Shown here: piece after piece, positions 1 through 9,164 of the stretch
How the letters are laid out: every line of letters starts with the position of its first letter
Numbering within the stretch: the stretch's first letter is position 1
DNA from: Alphaproteobacteria bacterium
Lineage (GTDB): Bacteria > Pseudomonadota > Alphaproteobacteria > JAUHZC01
Length of the DNA stretch: 64,000 nucleotides
Reading direction: 5' to 3'
NCBI GenBank assembly: GCA_023898725.1
Contig: CP060236.1
Span: 1 to 64,000, forward strand
Made by a program: the position numbers and the translations under genes
The notes under the pieces: model-generated
What the model saw: only the letters and a program-made list of their open reading frames with translations
The model's database searches: none
What the model was told of the DNA's origin: nothing

Positions 1-1554
1 GGTTTCGTGCATGAACAAACATATAAAAAAGGCGTTTCACAAAGTGCCCTTATTGTTTCTGCTACAGAAATGCCAAAAAAACGCGGGACATGCATCACAT
101 TCACCCCCGATGCTGAAATATTCGGAGAAAAAGCAGCTTTTAATCCTGCAACACTTCTCAAGATGGCACGATCAAAGGCCTATCTTTTCAAAGGGGTTGA
201 GATTCGCTGGTCGTGCCCCAAGGAGCTGTGCACGCAGAGTCTCCCCGAAAAGACTACGCTTTGTTTTCCCAATGGTCTTTATGATTATTTGCAAGAAACT
301 CTTGATGCAAAAACACAGGTTATAGATGCTATTTTTCATGGAGATTACGTTCAGGAGGGGAAACCACAACGCCTTGAGTGGGCAATAACGTGGACTGATG
401 CCGACGAAAATATGTTTCGCTCTTATTGTAATACGGTTTATACACCGCAAGGAGGTACCCACGAAACGGGTTTCCGCCAAGCGCTTCTCAAGTCACTCAA
501 AGCCCATGGAGAACGCCGCGGCAACAAGCGTGCAAGCATCCTGGCCATTGAGGATGTTACCAGTGGGCTCACTGGTGTAATATCTGTTTTTATTGCCAAT
601 CCACAATTTCAGGGACAAACTAAAGAAAAACTTACGACGACAGACACCACAAAATATGTCGAAACAGCCGTTCGCGAAACGATGGATCAGTGGCTGAGTC
701 ACAATCTACACATTGCCGATGATTTACTTGAGCATCTCATTTCCTTGGCAGAAGAGCGTAAACGCCGCAAAGCATCGAAAGAAACATTACGCCAAACAGC
801 GACAAAACGTCTACGTTTGCCCGGCAAATTAGTAGACTGCACTGCAACAAACTCGGATGAAACAGAAATTTTTCTGCTTGAGGGCGATTCAGCAGGCGGA
901 ACAGCAAAACAAGCGCGTATCCGTAAAACACAAGCAATTCTTCCTCTGCGAGGAAAAATTCTCAACGTAGCAAGTGCTACGCTTGAAAAAATGTTTGCGA
1001 ACCAAGAGATCAAGGATCTCGCTCTGGCTATCGGGATTGGGCTTGGAAAAGACTGTAAACTTGATAATTTGCGCTATGGTAAGGTTGTGATTCTTACGGA
1101 TGCCGACACTGACGGTGCACACATTGCCTCACTGTTGCTGACATTTTTTTATATGCAAATGCGGCCTCTTTTAGCCAATGGGCATGTGTATCTTGCTTGC
1201 CCTCCTCTATATCGTCTGCGTCATGGGTCCAAAAAGATGTACGCGCGTGATGATGCTCATAAAGAGGAGCTCATGAAAACATTTCCTGTGAATGCGGCTG
1301 TTGAAGTAACGCGATTTAAAGGTTTAGGAGAGATGGATTGGCCGGATCTAAAGCTTACAACGACGGATCCCGAAACACGTACTTTGCTTAAGGTTACTCT
1401 CGCAGACCCCCTCAAAGAATCAAATGAAGAAAGCCCTGAAGAGATTGCCAAAGAACTAGAAGGATTTATGGATGACCTCATGGGGCGAAAACCAGAAAAG
1501 CGGTTTCAGTTTATTCAGGAAAATGCTTCTTTTGTTGAAAATTTGGACGTTTAA
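1..1554 (+). CDS. parE: DNA topoisomerase IV subunit B (ParE), 5'-truncated by window edge
   Basis: This is the C-terminal three quarters of a type IIA topoisomerase ATPase subunit, which with ParC decatenates daughter chromosomes. The frame is open from base 1, so the GHKL ATPase start lies outside the window and the GTG at 7 is not the true start. Counting from that GTG, the transducer lysine loop is near residues 204-209 (QTKEKL). The TOPRIM domain carries EGDSAGG at 292-298 and DADTDG at 365-370, and RFKGLGEM lies at 436-443. The RFKGLGEM form and the absence of a GyrB-style insert favour ParE over GyrB, though GyrB cannot be fully excluded without the N-terminus. The gene ends in TAA, followed by a small hairpin. 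Confidence 0.9.
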   Translation, partial: GFVHEQTYKKGVSQSALIVSATEMPKKRGTCITFTPDAEIFGEKAAFNPATLLKMARSKAYLFKGVEIRWSCPKELCTQSLPEKTTLCFPNGLYDYLQETLDAKTQVIDAIFHGDYVQEGKPQRLEWAITWTDADENMFRSYCNTVYTPQGGTHETGFRQALLKSLKAHGERRGNKRASILAIEDVTSGLTGVISVFIANPQFQGQTKEKLTTTDTTKYVETAVRETMDQWLSHNLHIADDLLEHLISLAEERKRRKASKETLRQTATKRLRLPGKLVDCTATNSDETEIFLLEGDSAGGTAKQARIRKTQAILPLRGKILNVASATLEKMFANQEIKDLALAIGIGLGKDCKLDNLRYGKVVILTDADTDGAHIASLLLTFFYMQMRPLLANGHVYLACPPLYRLRHGSKKMYARDDAHKEELMKTFPVNAAVEVTRFKGLGEMDWPDLKLTTTDPETRTLLKVTLADPLKESNEESPEEIAKELEGFMDDLMGRKPEKRFQFIQENASFVENLDV

Positions 1555-1576
1555 CAGCAAAAGCCTTTTTTTGCTG
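1555..1576 (+). terminator. Short hairpin directly after parE, weak terminator candidate
   Basis: CAGCAAAA (1555-1562) pairs perfectly with TTTTGCTG (1569-1576) across a 6-nt loop, right after the parE stop. The downstream T tract is inside the stem rather than after it, so it may only be a 3' end stabiliser. Confidence 0.3.
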
Positions 1577-1828
1577 CCGTGATAAGACTTACGCACCACT
1601 TGAATCGCTGACTTGTGGTTGCTGCGATAGTTGTCATTCCCTAACAGATAACAATTTCTCTTGGATTGCTCAGCCCCCCCCTCTCAAAAAAACAAAAACC
1701 GATGGACCAGCATCGCCGCACGGATAATTCCCTGAAAATAACGGGGTAATTAATAGTATTTTTTCACCATAATATAAAGTGCGAGCCTATATGAGGATAT
1801 CAGAATATCTGTAGGGATATTTTTTGCA

Positions 1829-1846
1829 TTCTGGATGTATCCAGAA
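1829..1846. promoter_or_regulatory. 18-bp dyad, operator-like
   Basis: TTCTGGAT-GT-ATCCAGAA: two perfect 8-bp arms around a 2-nt centre. The centre is too small for an RNA hairpin loop, so a dimeric protein binding site is the better reading. The binding protein is unknown. Confidence 0.3.
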
Positions 1847-1887
1847 CGTCGAACATGGCAGTTATCTAAATTTTTATTTTTTTTATG

Positions 1888-1908
1888 ATACAATAGAATT
1901 AATTGTAT
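1888..1908. promoter_or_regulatory. Inverted repeat before flgA
   Basis: ATACAAT (1888-1894) and ATTGTAT (1902-1908) form perfect 7-bp arms around AGAATTA. The left arm includes TACAAT, a plausible -10 element about 30 bases from the GTG start, so the dyad may overlap the flgA promoter. Confidence 0.3.
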
Positions 1909-1923
1909 TGTTAACTTGCGCAC

Positions 1924-2901
1924 GTGAGAACTTTCGTTGCTTTTATTTTTTTGATTATGGCATCATCTCCTGCAAACAGTTTAGTAGATATACGCCCTGT
2001 CACCGAGATCAATGACGACGTCATCAGGTTGGATGATATTTTCACAGGCCTTGAGGAAAATCAGAATGAAATTGTTGAAAAATCACCACATCCCGGAAAA
2101 ACCAGAACTTTTGACTTTCCTAGTCTTAAAAAAATTGCAGACAGATTTGCTCTTCCGTGGTCCCCTATTTTAACTTCTGCGCGATGTGAGGTCATTCGGT
2201 CCTCATATCGTATTCCGATTTCTAACGTTCATAGTCGTATTGAAGAATACTGCAAACAAGAACATCCTGATCTTTTTGCCAATGAATCTGTTAGTATTGT
2301 TTTAACCCGCAATATGGATACGATTTACTCCCCTAAAGAAAAGAGTATGGCGCTCATTCCCACAAAAATATGGTTCAACGAACAGCAAACACGCTTTACT
2401 GTAAGAGTGGAAACAGATTACGCCACACATGACATCGAAGGATACATCCTTCAAAATCAGAAAGTACCCGTTCTAAGGCGTATCATGCGCAAAGGCGAAA
2501 CTATTAACGCAAGTGACATCGAGCTTATGTTGATGCCTTTACGGGATATCGGGCGCGCACAAATTCTTTCACCCAATGATGTCCTGGGAAAAGCAATTAA
2601 TGTTGGACAAATAAATCCTTTTAAAGCAATTTATGCGCATGAAATTGAGAGGCAGTTTCTTGTGTACACAGAAGACACCCTGCGTATGTTTCCTATTCTT
2701 TCAGATACACATGAATCCATCCCCGGAACAGCTCTTGCAAATGGGATGCGCGATGATATTATCCCTGTTCGCAACGAACTCACTGACGGTGTGCACGAAG
2801 GACATGTTATTGATGATGCCCGCGTTGATATTCTTGAAACTCCTGCCGATTTCTTCCCAATACCTCACATGACTGAAGCGATTATGCCTTCAAAAGAATG
2901 A
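1924..2901 (+). CDS. flgA: FlgA-like SAF-domain protein (flagellar P-ring assembly chaperone)
   Basis: Residues 1-19 form a signal peptide, so the product is exported to the periplasm. The segment at 25-45 (VIRLDDIF) and the SAF domain at about 180-245 (VPVLRRIMRKGE, then DVLGKAINVGQ) match the layout of FlgA, the periplasmic chaperone for P-ring assembly around the flagellar rod. At 325 aa it is somewhat long, with a divergent C-terminus after residue 245. The start is GTG at 1924. No other flagellar gene is in the window, so it is either an orphan or part of a scattered flagellar set. Another SAF protein (CpaB-like) is less likely because of the N-terminal match. It converges on znuA with only about 20 bases between the stops. 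Confidence 0.72.
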   Translation: MRTFVAFIFLIMASSPANSLVDIRPVTEINDDVIRLDDIFTGLEENQNEIVEKSPHPGKTRTFDFPSLKKIADRFALPWSPILTSARCEVIRSSYRIPISNVHSRIEEYCKQEHPDLFANESVSIVLTRNMDTIYSPKEKSMALIPTKIWFNEQQTRFTVRVETDYATHDIEGYILQNQKVPVLRRIMRKGETINASDIELMLMPLRDIGRAQILSPNDVLGKAINVGQINPFKAIYAHEIERQFLVYTEDTLRMFPILSDTHESIPGTALANGMRDDIIPVRNELTDGVHEGHVIDDARVDILETPADFFPIPHMTEAIMPSKE

Positions 2902-2922
2902 CACAGATGTCAACGATCGCAA

Positions 2923-3831
2923 TCAACCATTTTTCTTCATTGCCTTCACCATTACATCAATGTTATGCCGCATCATCGCAAGGTAGGTTGGGGCATATTT
3001 TTGAGAAAGCGCATCCGAACAAAGCTCTCCCACTATTTCCACATGGGTTTCACGCGCAAGCTGTTTCATAATGCGAGGATTCGTCATGTTCTCTAGAAAA
3101 AGCGCGCGGATGTTATCCTTTCGGATAAGATCCACTAACGCCGCTACGTCTTTGGATGATGGCTCTGAGTCCGTACTAAGACCACTGGGGGCTTTAATAG
3201 TCAAATGCAGCCAGTGCGCTAAGTAACTGAACGCGTCATGGGCGGTGATTACAACACGTTTGTGCTGTGGCACTTCAGCAATTTTTCTCAAGATATAATC
3301 CTCAAGGGAATCCAGCTTTTGAAGATATGCTCGTTCACGGGCGTGAAAATCCATTGCATACTGAGGTAATTTGTTCACAAGTGCGTTTGTAATAGCCTTT
3401 ACATATTTACGCGCATTGGGAACCGTGTGCCATAAATGAGGATCATGAGGATCATGATGCCCGCAACTACAGGAGTTTCCGTGGGGGTGAAGATGAATTT
3501 GCATTTTTTCCGCAAGCATTACCACTAGACCTGGATACTTCGAAGCCTTGAGAAGACGTGGCCACCACCCTTCTAACCCTAGTCCATTAAAAAAAACAAT
3601 GTCAGAGGCCATAAGTTTTTTAATTGTCGCCGGTGTGGGAGTAAAGACATGCGGATCTTCATCAAAGCCAACGATACTATCAACCACAACACAGTCACCT
3701 CCAATTGCACGGACCCAATCAGCCACAATAGTAAAGCTCGTCAAAACATGGAGTGCTTTTTTAGGCTCCACAGTTTGGCTGCTGAATAGACTGGATACAA
3801 GAATGAAAACGCTTAAAAATATATTACGCAT
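2923..3831 (-). CDS. znuA: Zinc-type ABC transporter periplasmic binding protein
   Basis: Cluster A-I metal-binding lipocalin-like SBP of the TroA/ZnuA family, with a signal peptide at 1-20. It captures a divalent metal in the periplasm for the permease and ATPase encoded upstream. The ligand set reads His61 (DPH), His132, His198 (TAHDAFSY) and Asp273 (SDAL). A histidine at the third position is typical of zinc proteins, where manganese proteins have glutamate. The His/Cys-rich loop at 113-135 between helices also favours zinc. The gene overlaps the permease by 8 bp and is the last of the operon. Manganese or mixed specificity remains possible. Confidence 0.85.
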   Translation of the reverse strand: MRNIFLSVFILVSSLFSSQTVEPKKALHVLTSFTIVADWVRAIGGDCVVVDSIVGFDEDPHVFTPTPATIKKLMASDIVFFNGLGLEGWWPRLLKASKYPGLVVMLAEKMQIHLHPHGNSCSCGHHDPHDPHLWHTVPNARKYVKAITNALVNKLPQYAMDFHARERAYLQKLDSLEDYILRKIAEVPQHKRVVITAHDAFSYLAHWLHLTIKAPSGLSTDSEPSSKDVAALVDLIRKDNIRALFLENMTNPRIMKQLARETHVEIVGELCSDALSQKYAPTYLAMMRHNIDVMVKAMKKNG

Positions 3832-4663
3832 AGAGCCTTCGTTGCATATGAATTACTAACGATACCACATATGTCAATCCCGCCATGGTGATAATGGCAG
3901 CTCCGGTAGGCAAAGAAAACCAATGCGATAAGTAGAGCCCTCCAATAGAAGCAAAAACGCTTAAGAGACTTCCTAACATCAAGTAGCGCCCAAGATGGTG
4001 AACCCAAAAGCGAGCAGCCACAGCAGGCAACATCATCAACCCCAAAGCCATAAGCGTCCCCAACGCATGAATTGCCGAAATAAGATTGGCCACGACCAGA
4101 ACAATAAAAATGGCATAATATCGACCACCCCTCCATCCTAGCGACCGCATAAATTCTGGATCAAAGCACTCAAGTGTCAGGGGGCGATAAATAATAGCAA
4201 GCAATACCAAGGTTAGGCTTGAGACTGTTCCAATAAAAATTAAGGCATGCTGATCAACAGCCAATGGATTTCCAAGCATAATGTGCATAAGATCAATGTT
4301 ACTGCCTGTTTTTGTTACAATCAGAACACCTAATGCAAGCGCAATAAGGTAGAATGATACAAGCGTTGCATCTTCCTTCAAAATTGTGGAGCGCGATACA
4401 TATCCAGATACAAGAGCCACAACCAACCCTGCCAAAAAACCGCCTATGCTCATCGCAGGCAAAGAAAGACCAGCAACAGCATAGCCAATCGCAACCCCCG
4501 GAAGCGCTGAGTGCGATAAAGCATCACCCATTAAACTCATCCGTCGCAACACTATATAGCCACCAAGGGATGTAAAACTCAAAGACAAAGAAATGCAGGC
4601 CGCTAAGGCACTACGAAAGTAGGCATATTCAAGAGGTGCTGTAAAAACATCAAGCATACACAT
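3824..4663 (-). CDS. znuB: Zinc/manganese ABC transporter permease
   Basis: This ABC-3 family membrane subunit is a polytopic protein of 279 aa with about eight hydrophobic segments. The family signature is near residues 40-60 (RRMSLMGDALSHSALPG). It forms the inner-membrane channel working with the adjacent ATPase and binding protein. It overlaps the upstream ATPase gene by 14 bp and the downstream binding-protein gene by 8 bp, so translation is probably coupled. Two ATG codons at the start (4663 and 4657) cannot be told apart. Confidence 0.87.
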   Translation of the reverse strand: MCMLDVFTAPLEYAYFRSALAACISLSLSFTSLGGYIVLRRMSLMGDALSHSALPGVAIGYAVAGLSLPAMSIGGFLAGLVVALVSGYVSRSTILKEDATLVSFYLIALALGVLIVTKTGSNIDLMHIMLGNPLAVDQHALIFIGTVSSLTLVLLAIIYRPLTLECFDPEFMRSLGWRGGRYYAIFIVLVVANLISAIHALGTLMALGLMMLPAVAARFWVHHLGRYLMLGSLLSVFASIGGLYLSHWFSLPTGAAIITMAGLTYVVSLVIHMQRRLYA

Positions 4664-5456
4664 CGAGGCCCAACGAAGGAGTATCCCACTGCTCTGAAAT
4701 GCTTTGGGCTTTTGTAAGGTTTTCTGGCGTTAAGACCTTATGCGTTTCCCCATAGGCAACGCACGTACGGGCCAATAGCACCGCATAGGGGAAAAACGTC
4801 TTCACCAATTCATAATCATGAAGAACAGTAAGAATTGTTTTTCCTGCATCACTCCATTCTTGCAAAAGCGCCATCAGATCATATTTTGTGTGCGTATCAA
4901 TGGCCGAAAATGGTTCATCAAGCAACACCACGGCGGCATCTTGCAACCACAACCGTGCAAACAGTATGCGCTGAAACTGACCCCCGGAGAGGGCATACAA
5001 AGGGGTGTCTATTTTTCCAGACATCCCAACAACTCTCAAGGCCTCTCTCACGTGTGTAACAGCTTCCTCCGGAATACGAGAAAACGCACCATACTGAGGA
5101 TAAAGGCCCATTGTCACCACATCACCAACAGTTAAAGGAAAGTGATGATCTAGGTGTGTCTTTTGCGGCATATAAGCCATATGGGGCTTGATTTCTCCCG
5201 GATAGTGAATACGCCCTGCATGCATAGGCACAAAACCCATCATTGATTTAAGAAGCGTTGACTTTCCGGCACCGTTGGGTCCAATGATCGCCAAACGCGC
5301 CCCCAGGGGAACCTCCCACGAAATACCATGCAGTACACACGTTTTATCGTAACACACCGACACATCATGGAAACAAATCGTTTCCAATGTTTTTTCTTTT
5401 TTTACCACGCCCACCCCACCAATAACCAAATCAGTACAATTACGGGAAGAATCCAC
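4650..5456 (-). CDS. znuC: Zinc/manganese ABC transporter ATP-binding protein
   Basis: The protein has all ABC ATPase motifs: Walker A GPNGAGKST at 59-67, Q-loop Gln98, signature LSGGQ at 156-160, Walker B VVLLDE at 176-181 and switch His213. It energises metal import through the permease next to it. It is first in the minus-strand operon znuC-znuB-znuA. The N-terminal 20 residues are not conserved in the family, and a start slightly downstream is possible. It lies 95 bases after tRNA-Thr on the same strand, so read-through from the tRNA promoter could contribute to expression. Confidence 0.87.
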   Translation of the reverse strand: MDSSRNCTDLVIGGVGVVKKEKTLETICFHDVSVCYDKTCVLHGISWEVPLGARLAIIGPNGAGKSTLLKSMMGFVPMHAGRIHYPGEIKPHMAYMPQKTHLDHHFPLTVGDVVTMGLYPQYGAFSRIPEEAVTHVREALRVVGMSGKIDTPLYALSGGQFQRILFARLWLQDAAVVLLDEPFSAIDTHTKYDLMALLQEWSDAGKTILTVLHDYELVKTFFPYAVLLARTCVAYGETHKVLTPENLTKAQSISEQWDTPSLGLDVYA

Positions 5457-5523
5457 AAAATGCGCTGAGTGATGCTGAGTTGGAGAGATGACATATTCGT
5501 GTGCAATAACCAGTCTGGGAATA

Positions 5524-5538
5524 TATACGGTTAGTATA
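5524..5538. promoter_or_regulatory. Inverted repeat upstream of znuC, possible metal-regulator site
   Basis: TATAC-GGTTA-GTATA lies between tRNA-Thr and the zinc operon. The perfect 5-bp arms and position suit an operator for a Fur/Zur-family regulator. The sequence is not a clear match to a known Zur box, so this is a positional guess. Confidence 0.2.
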
Positions 5539-5550
5539 CGTGAAAAGAGG

Positions 5551-5626
5551 TGGTGCTGGAAGAGGGACTCGAACCCCCGACCCGCTGATTACAAATCAGC
5601 TGCTCTACCAACTGAGCCATTCCAGC
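5551..5626 (-). tRNA. tRNA-Thr (anticodon TGT)
   Basis: The minus strand folds into a full cloverleaf. The acceptor stem is GCTGGAA/TTCCAGC, the D-arm GCTC...GAGC, the anticodon stem GCTGA/TCAGC around loop TTTGTAA (anticodon TGT), and the T-arm contains GGTTCGAGTCC. The 3' CCA is genomically encoded. It reads ACA codons for threonine. Confidence 0.97.
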
Positions 5627-5640
5627 AGCACATGGAAAGG

Positions 5641-5669
5641 GTTATATCAGACTCTCATTAGCACGTAAA
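5641..5669 (-). promoter_or_regulatory. Sigma-70-type promoter of tRNA-Thr
   Basis: On the minus strand, TTTACG (-35, 4 of 6) and TATAAC (-10, 5 of 6) are separated by exactly 17 bases. The -10 ends 15 bases before the tRNA 5' end. The same TATAAC -10 and 17-base spacing occur before tRNA-Val. Confidence 0.6.
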
Positions 5670-5798
5670 GCGGGTTTTTCGAGGAAATTTTCTCTCCTTT
5701 AATGCGAAACCAACGAAAGAATGAAGAACCACACTTTAGGGGTTTTAAAGATCTCTTTGAAAATATACTATGTACTGCACAACCAAACGAAATAAATA

Positions 5799-7112
5799 AT
5801 GACCGCGCAAGTTACAAGTATTAAATTCCTAATGATTTTATTTTTCTGCATAAGTATATTAAGCTTATGGCTTTACATTCGTCTTCATAAAACAAAGCAA
5901 AAGCTGGCACAGTTACACCTAGAATCTACCCTTGAAAAACAGAGCTTAAACGACCGAATTGTCTTTCTCAACCAAGCACAGGAGCAGCTTTCACAAACCT
6001 TTCAATCTCTTTCGGCAAATGCTCTGGAACGAAATAACTCTTCGTTTTTAACACTGGCAAAGTCAACCCTTGAGCAGTACACGACCCAAGCAACAGGAAC
6101 TCTTGCGCACAAAGAACAGGCCATTCAACATCTGGTAGATCCTATCAAACAATCGCTGACAACAATGGCTGCTAAACTGGAGGAGTTAGAAAAGTCTCGC
6201 GTAGGCGCTTATGAGGGTTTAAAACAACAAGTTGCTAGTTTAATCGAAACACAGCAAGATTTGCGCAAAGAGACAGTTCATCTTTCAACAGCGCTCAAGT
6301 CACCCAATATTCGTGGGCGCTGGGGCGAAATACAACTCAAGCGTGTTGTAGAGTTGGCGGGTTTAAGCGAACACTGTGACTTTCATGAGCAAACGCATAT
6401 TTCTACCGAGGACGGAACGCTACGACCTGACATGGTTGTGCATTTACCAGGGAAAAAATCCTTGATTATTGATGCAAAAGTACCCCTCAACTCGTACCTT
6501 GAAGGACTTGAGTGCCAGAAACCATCCGAGAGAACTGTAAAATTCACAGAACATGCTCGGTCGTTGCGTAACCATATCAACGCGTTAGGACGCAAAGCCT
6601 ACTGGCAACATAACACCACAACCATCACGCCTGATTTTACCGTTTTGTTTCTTCCCGGGGATACCTTTTTATCAACAGCCCTAGAGTATGATCCAAGACT
6701 TATTGAAGATAGTATTCAAAAACAGGTCATCATCGCAACACCAGGAACGCTCATCGCCCTCTTGCACGGCGTTGCTTATTCGTGGAGACAAGAGGCCCTG
6801 AGCGATAACGCCAAACGCATTGCACAGTTAGGAAGTGAGCTCTATAAACGCATGGGCGATATGACCAGTCATTTTCAAAAAGTTGGGACATCCTTAGATT
6901 CTGCAGTTAACGCTTATAACCGCACAATTGGGAGTCTTGAAACACGGGTTATGCCCTCCGCACGTAAATTTAAGGAACTACAAGTCATTTCTGACACCTA
7001 TGAAATTTCTTCTCTTGCACCCGTTGACAAAATATCACGAGCCCTCAGCACTCCTGAAAGGGGGGTATCGATGAATCCACAAACACAAAACCTTGAAGCT
7101 TCAGGAAAATAA
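5799..7112 (+). CDS. rmuC: DNA recombination protein RmuC
   Basis: The 437-aa protein has an N-terminal membrane anchor at about 8-27, a long coiled coil to about residue 190, and then the RmuC domain. That domain shows GRWGEIQLKRVVELAG, a (D)xK-like core (LIIDAKVPLNSY) and the family's FLPGDTFLSTAL segment. RmuC limits inversions and genome rearrangement at short inverted repeats and belongs to the PD-(D/E)xK nuclease-like superfamily. The gene stands alone on the plus strand. The ATG at 5799 has only a weak ribosome binding site. Confidence 0.92.
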   Translation: MTAQVTSIKFLMILFFCISILSLWLYIRLHKTKQKLAQLHLESTLEKQSLNDRIVFLNQAQEQLSQTFQSLSANALERNNSSFLTLAKSTLEQYTTQATGTLAHKEQAIQHLVDPIKQSLTTMAAKLEELEKSRVGAYEGLKQQVASLIETQQDLRKETVHLSTALKSPNIRGRWGEIQLKRVVELAGLSEHCDFHEQTHISTEDGTLRPDMVVHLPGKKSLIIDAKVPLNSYLEGLECQKPSERTVKFTEHARSLRNHINALGRKAYWQHNTTTITPDFTVLFLPGDTFLSTALEYDPRLIEDSIQKQVIIATPGTLIALLHGVAYSWRQEALSDNAKRIAQLGSELYKRMGDMTSHFQKVGTSLDSAVNAYNRTIGSLETRVMPSARKFKELQVISDTYEISSLAPVDKISRALSTPERGVSMNPQTQNLEASGK

Positions 7113-7361
7113 TCTCTTCCCCAGTGAATATCACAGGCGTAAGAGAATGTGTAAGGATACCCTTTATCCCCTGCATGGGAAAGCGCCATTGAATATAGCT
7201 CATAAACACATACACACCCGTCGATGTGAAAACGGGAACAACAATATTACTTGTAAGGATTAAAGATTCTCAAGGACACACAGTTGTTATTGCATATATG
7301 GATTAAATGCGTGATAATTTAGCCGTACTGATGGCACAGTAAGATAATAAAAGGATCTCTT

Positions 7362-9164
7362 GTGGTTACAGCAATACGAATATTTTTTATGCTAATATGC
7401 TGTATCAATGAACAATTCTGTAAGCACGGTGTATCAACGCATGGACCCCTGAAATATGGAAAAAGCTTTACACACTTTGATTATGTAAACCCCCACGCCC
7501 CCAAGGGAGGGGATTTGCGTATGGGTATCCAAGGAACATTTAATAGCCTCAATCCTTTCATTTTGAAAGGAACACCAGCAGCAGGAATGACCCCCCTTCA
7601 TACAAGTTTTGTTTTTGCAAGTTTAACAACAAAATCTGATGATGAGGCCGCATCGGAATATTGTCTCATTGCTCAAAACATTACTCGTTCTGCCGACAAT
7701 ACCTGGGTAGATTTTCACCTGCGCAAGGAAGCTACCTTCAGCGATGGAACACCTATTTTAGCGGATGATGTTGTTTTTAGTTTTACAACCTTCATGACAA
7801 AAGGAAGTCCCATTTTTCGCCAATACTACAAAGGTATTTCACATGCTGAAGCTATTGGTAAGCGACATGTGCGCTTTCATATCGATGATAAAAAAAATGC
7901 TGAGCTTCCCGTGATTATTGGACATATGCCTATCATCAGCAAAAACTTCTACACCAGTCACGATTTTGCAACTGATACAACAACGCTCCCGATTGGCAGT
8001 GGTCCCTATCGCGTTGCCTCTGTTACTATGGGAAAAGAGATTATATATGAGCGTATACCCAACTGGTGGGGGGCAGATTTGCCCGTAGCCCGTGGACGTT
8101 TCAACGTCGACAAAGTCCACATGATTTATATGATGGACGATAGTGTTCTTTTTGAGGCTTTCAAAGCCGGGAATCTCAACTTCCGCATGGAAACATCAAC
8201 ACAGCGATGGGAAAAGGGGTATAGGTTTGCTGCCATCACCCGTGGTGATGCTGTCAAACAATTAATCACGATTGCTCCTTTCGCAGGGTGTTCCGTCCTT
8301 TATATGAACACACGCCGCACACCCCTTGATGATATTCATCTCCGTCGCGCCCTACAGGCCTCTTTTGATTTCCCTACGATAAATCGCAACTATTTTGCCG
8401 GACACAACCGAGACGCGCGCAGTTACTTTGCAGGGTCTAAATTTGAAGGAAATGGACCCTTGTCTCCCAAAGAGCGTCACATTATCAAAGAGCTTAAACT
8501 TACAGGTCTCCCCGATGGTTATGAAGGTTCATTTTATCCTATGGGCACCCACACAGACCAACGTGCCCGCTTATTAACCGCACAAAAAATTCTTACAAAA
8601 GCCGGATATACACTACGATCAGGAAAGCTTTTTGCGCCCGGATCATCAGCACCCGTTACGCTGACGGTGACATATATCGCCGGACAAGGGAGCATAGAAA
8701 AAATCCTGCAAAGTATTCAACGCAATGCTCTACGATTAGGGATTACCCTCCAGTTACATCCGTGCGAGACCCCACAGGCTGTGCGCAAACAAAACACTTT
8801 TGACTTTGATCTGATCGTAGGTACTTCTGTACAAAGCCTTTCGCCAGCCAATGAGCAACGGGATTTTTGGGGGTGTTCTGCCGCTAAAACAGAAGGATCA
8901 GGGAACGTGAGCGGAATTTGTCAGCCCTCGATTGATATATTAATCGACCACATCATTGATGCGACAGACCATGAGAGGCTTGTGCCACGCATACAGTTGC
9001 TCGATAGACTTCTGTTGCACTGGTATATTGGCGTGCCTTTATGGCATGTTCCGAACATCAAGCTTGCTACCCACAAAACCATAAAAATTCCTCGAACCAT
9101 TGGAAAAGCCTCTCATTTTGACATCATGAGTGTCTGGATAGAAGGAAACGAAAAAGCATGCTAG
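7362..9164 (+). CDS. yejA: Oligopeptide ABC transporter substrate-binding protein (YejA type)
   Basis: A family 5 extracellular solute-binding protein of 600 aa, exported through its N-terminal hydrophobic segment (residues about 3-18). The YejA subtype is recognised by YGKSFTHFDYVNPHAPKGG and the following LRMG...FNSLNPF region near 35-65. In other proteobacteria YejA binds peptides, including microcin C, and feeds the YejBEF importer. In a host-associated bacterium it would scavenge peptides. The start is GTG at 7362. The end overlaps yejB by 7 bp, and the four genes yejABEF form one plus-strand operon. Confidence 0.9.
   Translation: MVTAIRIFFMLICCINEQFCKHGVSTHGPLKYGKSFTHFDYVNPHAPKGGDLRMGIQGTFNSLNPFILKGTPAAGMTPLHTSFVFASLTTKSDDEAASEYCLIAQNITRSADNTWVDFHLRKEATFSDGTPILADDVVFSFTTFMTKGSPIFRQYYKGISHAEAIGKRHVRFHIDDKKNAELPVIIGHMPIISKNFYTSHDFATDTTTLPIGSGPYRVASVTMGKEIIYERIPNWWGADLPVARGRFNVDKVHMIYMMDDSVLFEAFKAGNLNFRMETSTQRWEKGYRFAAITRGDAVKQLITIAPFAGCSVLYMNTRRTPLDDIHLRRALQASFDFPTINRNYFAGHNRDARSYFAGSKFEGNGPLSPKERHIIKELKLTGLPDGYEGSFYPMGTHTDQRARLLTAQKILTKAGYTLRSGKLFAPGSSAPVTLTVTYIAGQGSIEKILQSIQRNALRLGITLQLHPCETPQAVRKQNTFDFDLIVGTSVQSLSPANEQRDFWGCSAAKTEGSGNVSGICQPSIDILIDHIIDATDHERLVPRIQLLDRLLLHWYIGVPLWHVPNIKLATHKTIKIPRTIGKASHFDIMSVWIEGNEKAC

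Larger units (their letters stand above)
1577..1923. other. Intergenic region parE - flgA with two dyads
   Basis: About 350 bases without a convincing gene. It becomes strongly AT-rich toward flgA. It contains a near-perfect dyad at 1829-1846 (8-bp arms, 2-nt centre) and a second inverted repeat at 1888-1908 just before the flgA start. No tRNA or recognisable small RNA was seen. Confidence 0.5.

Noticed and set aside
7113..7361. Hairpins after rmuC as a terminator
   Set aside because: Only 5-bp stems (for example GGATA/TATCC) and no following T run.
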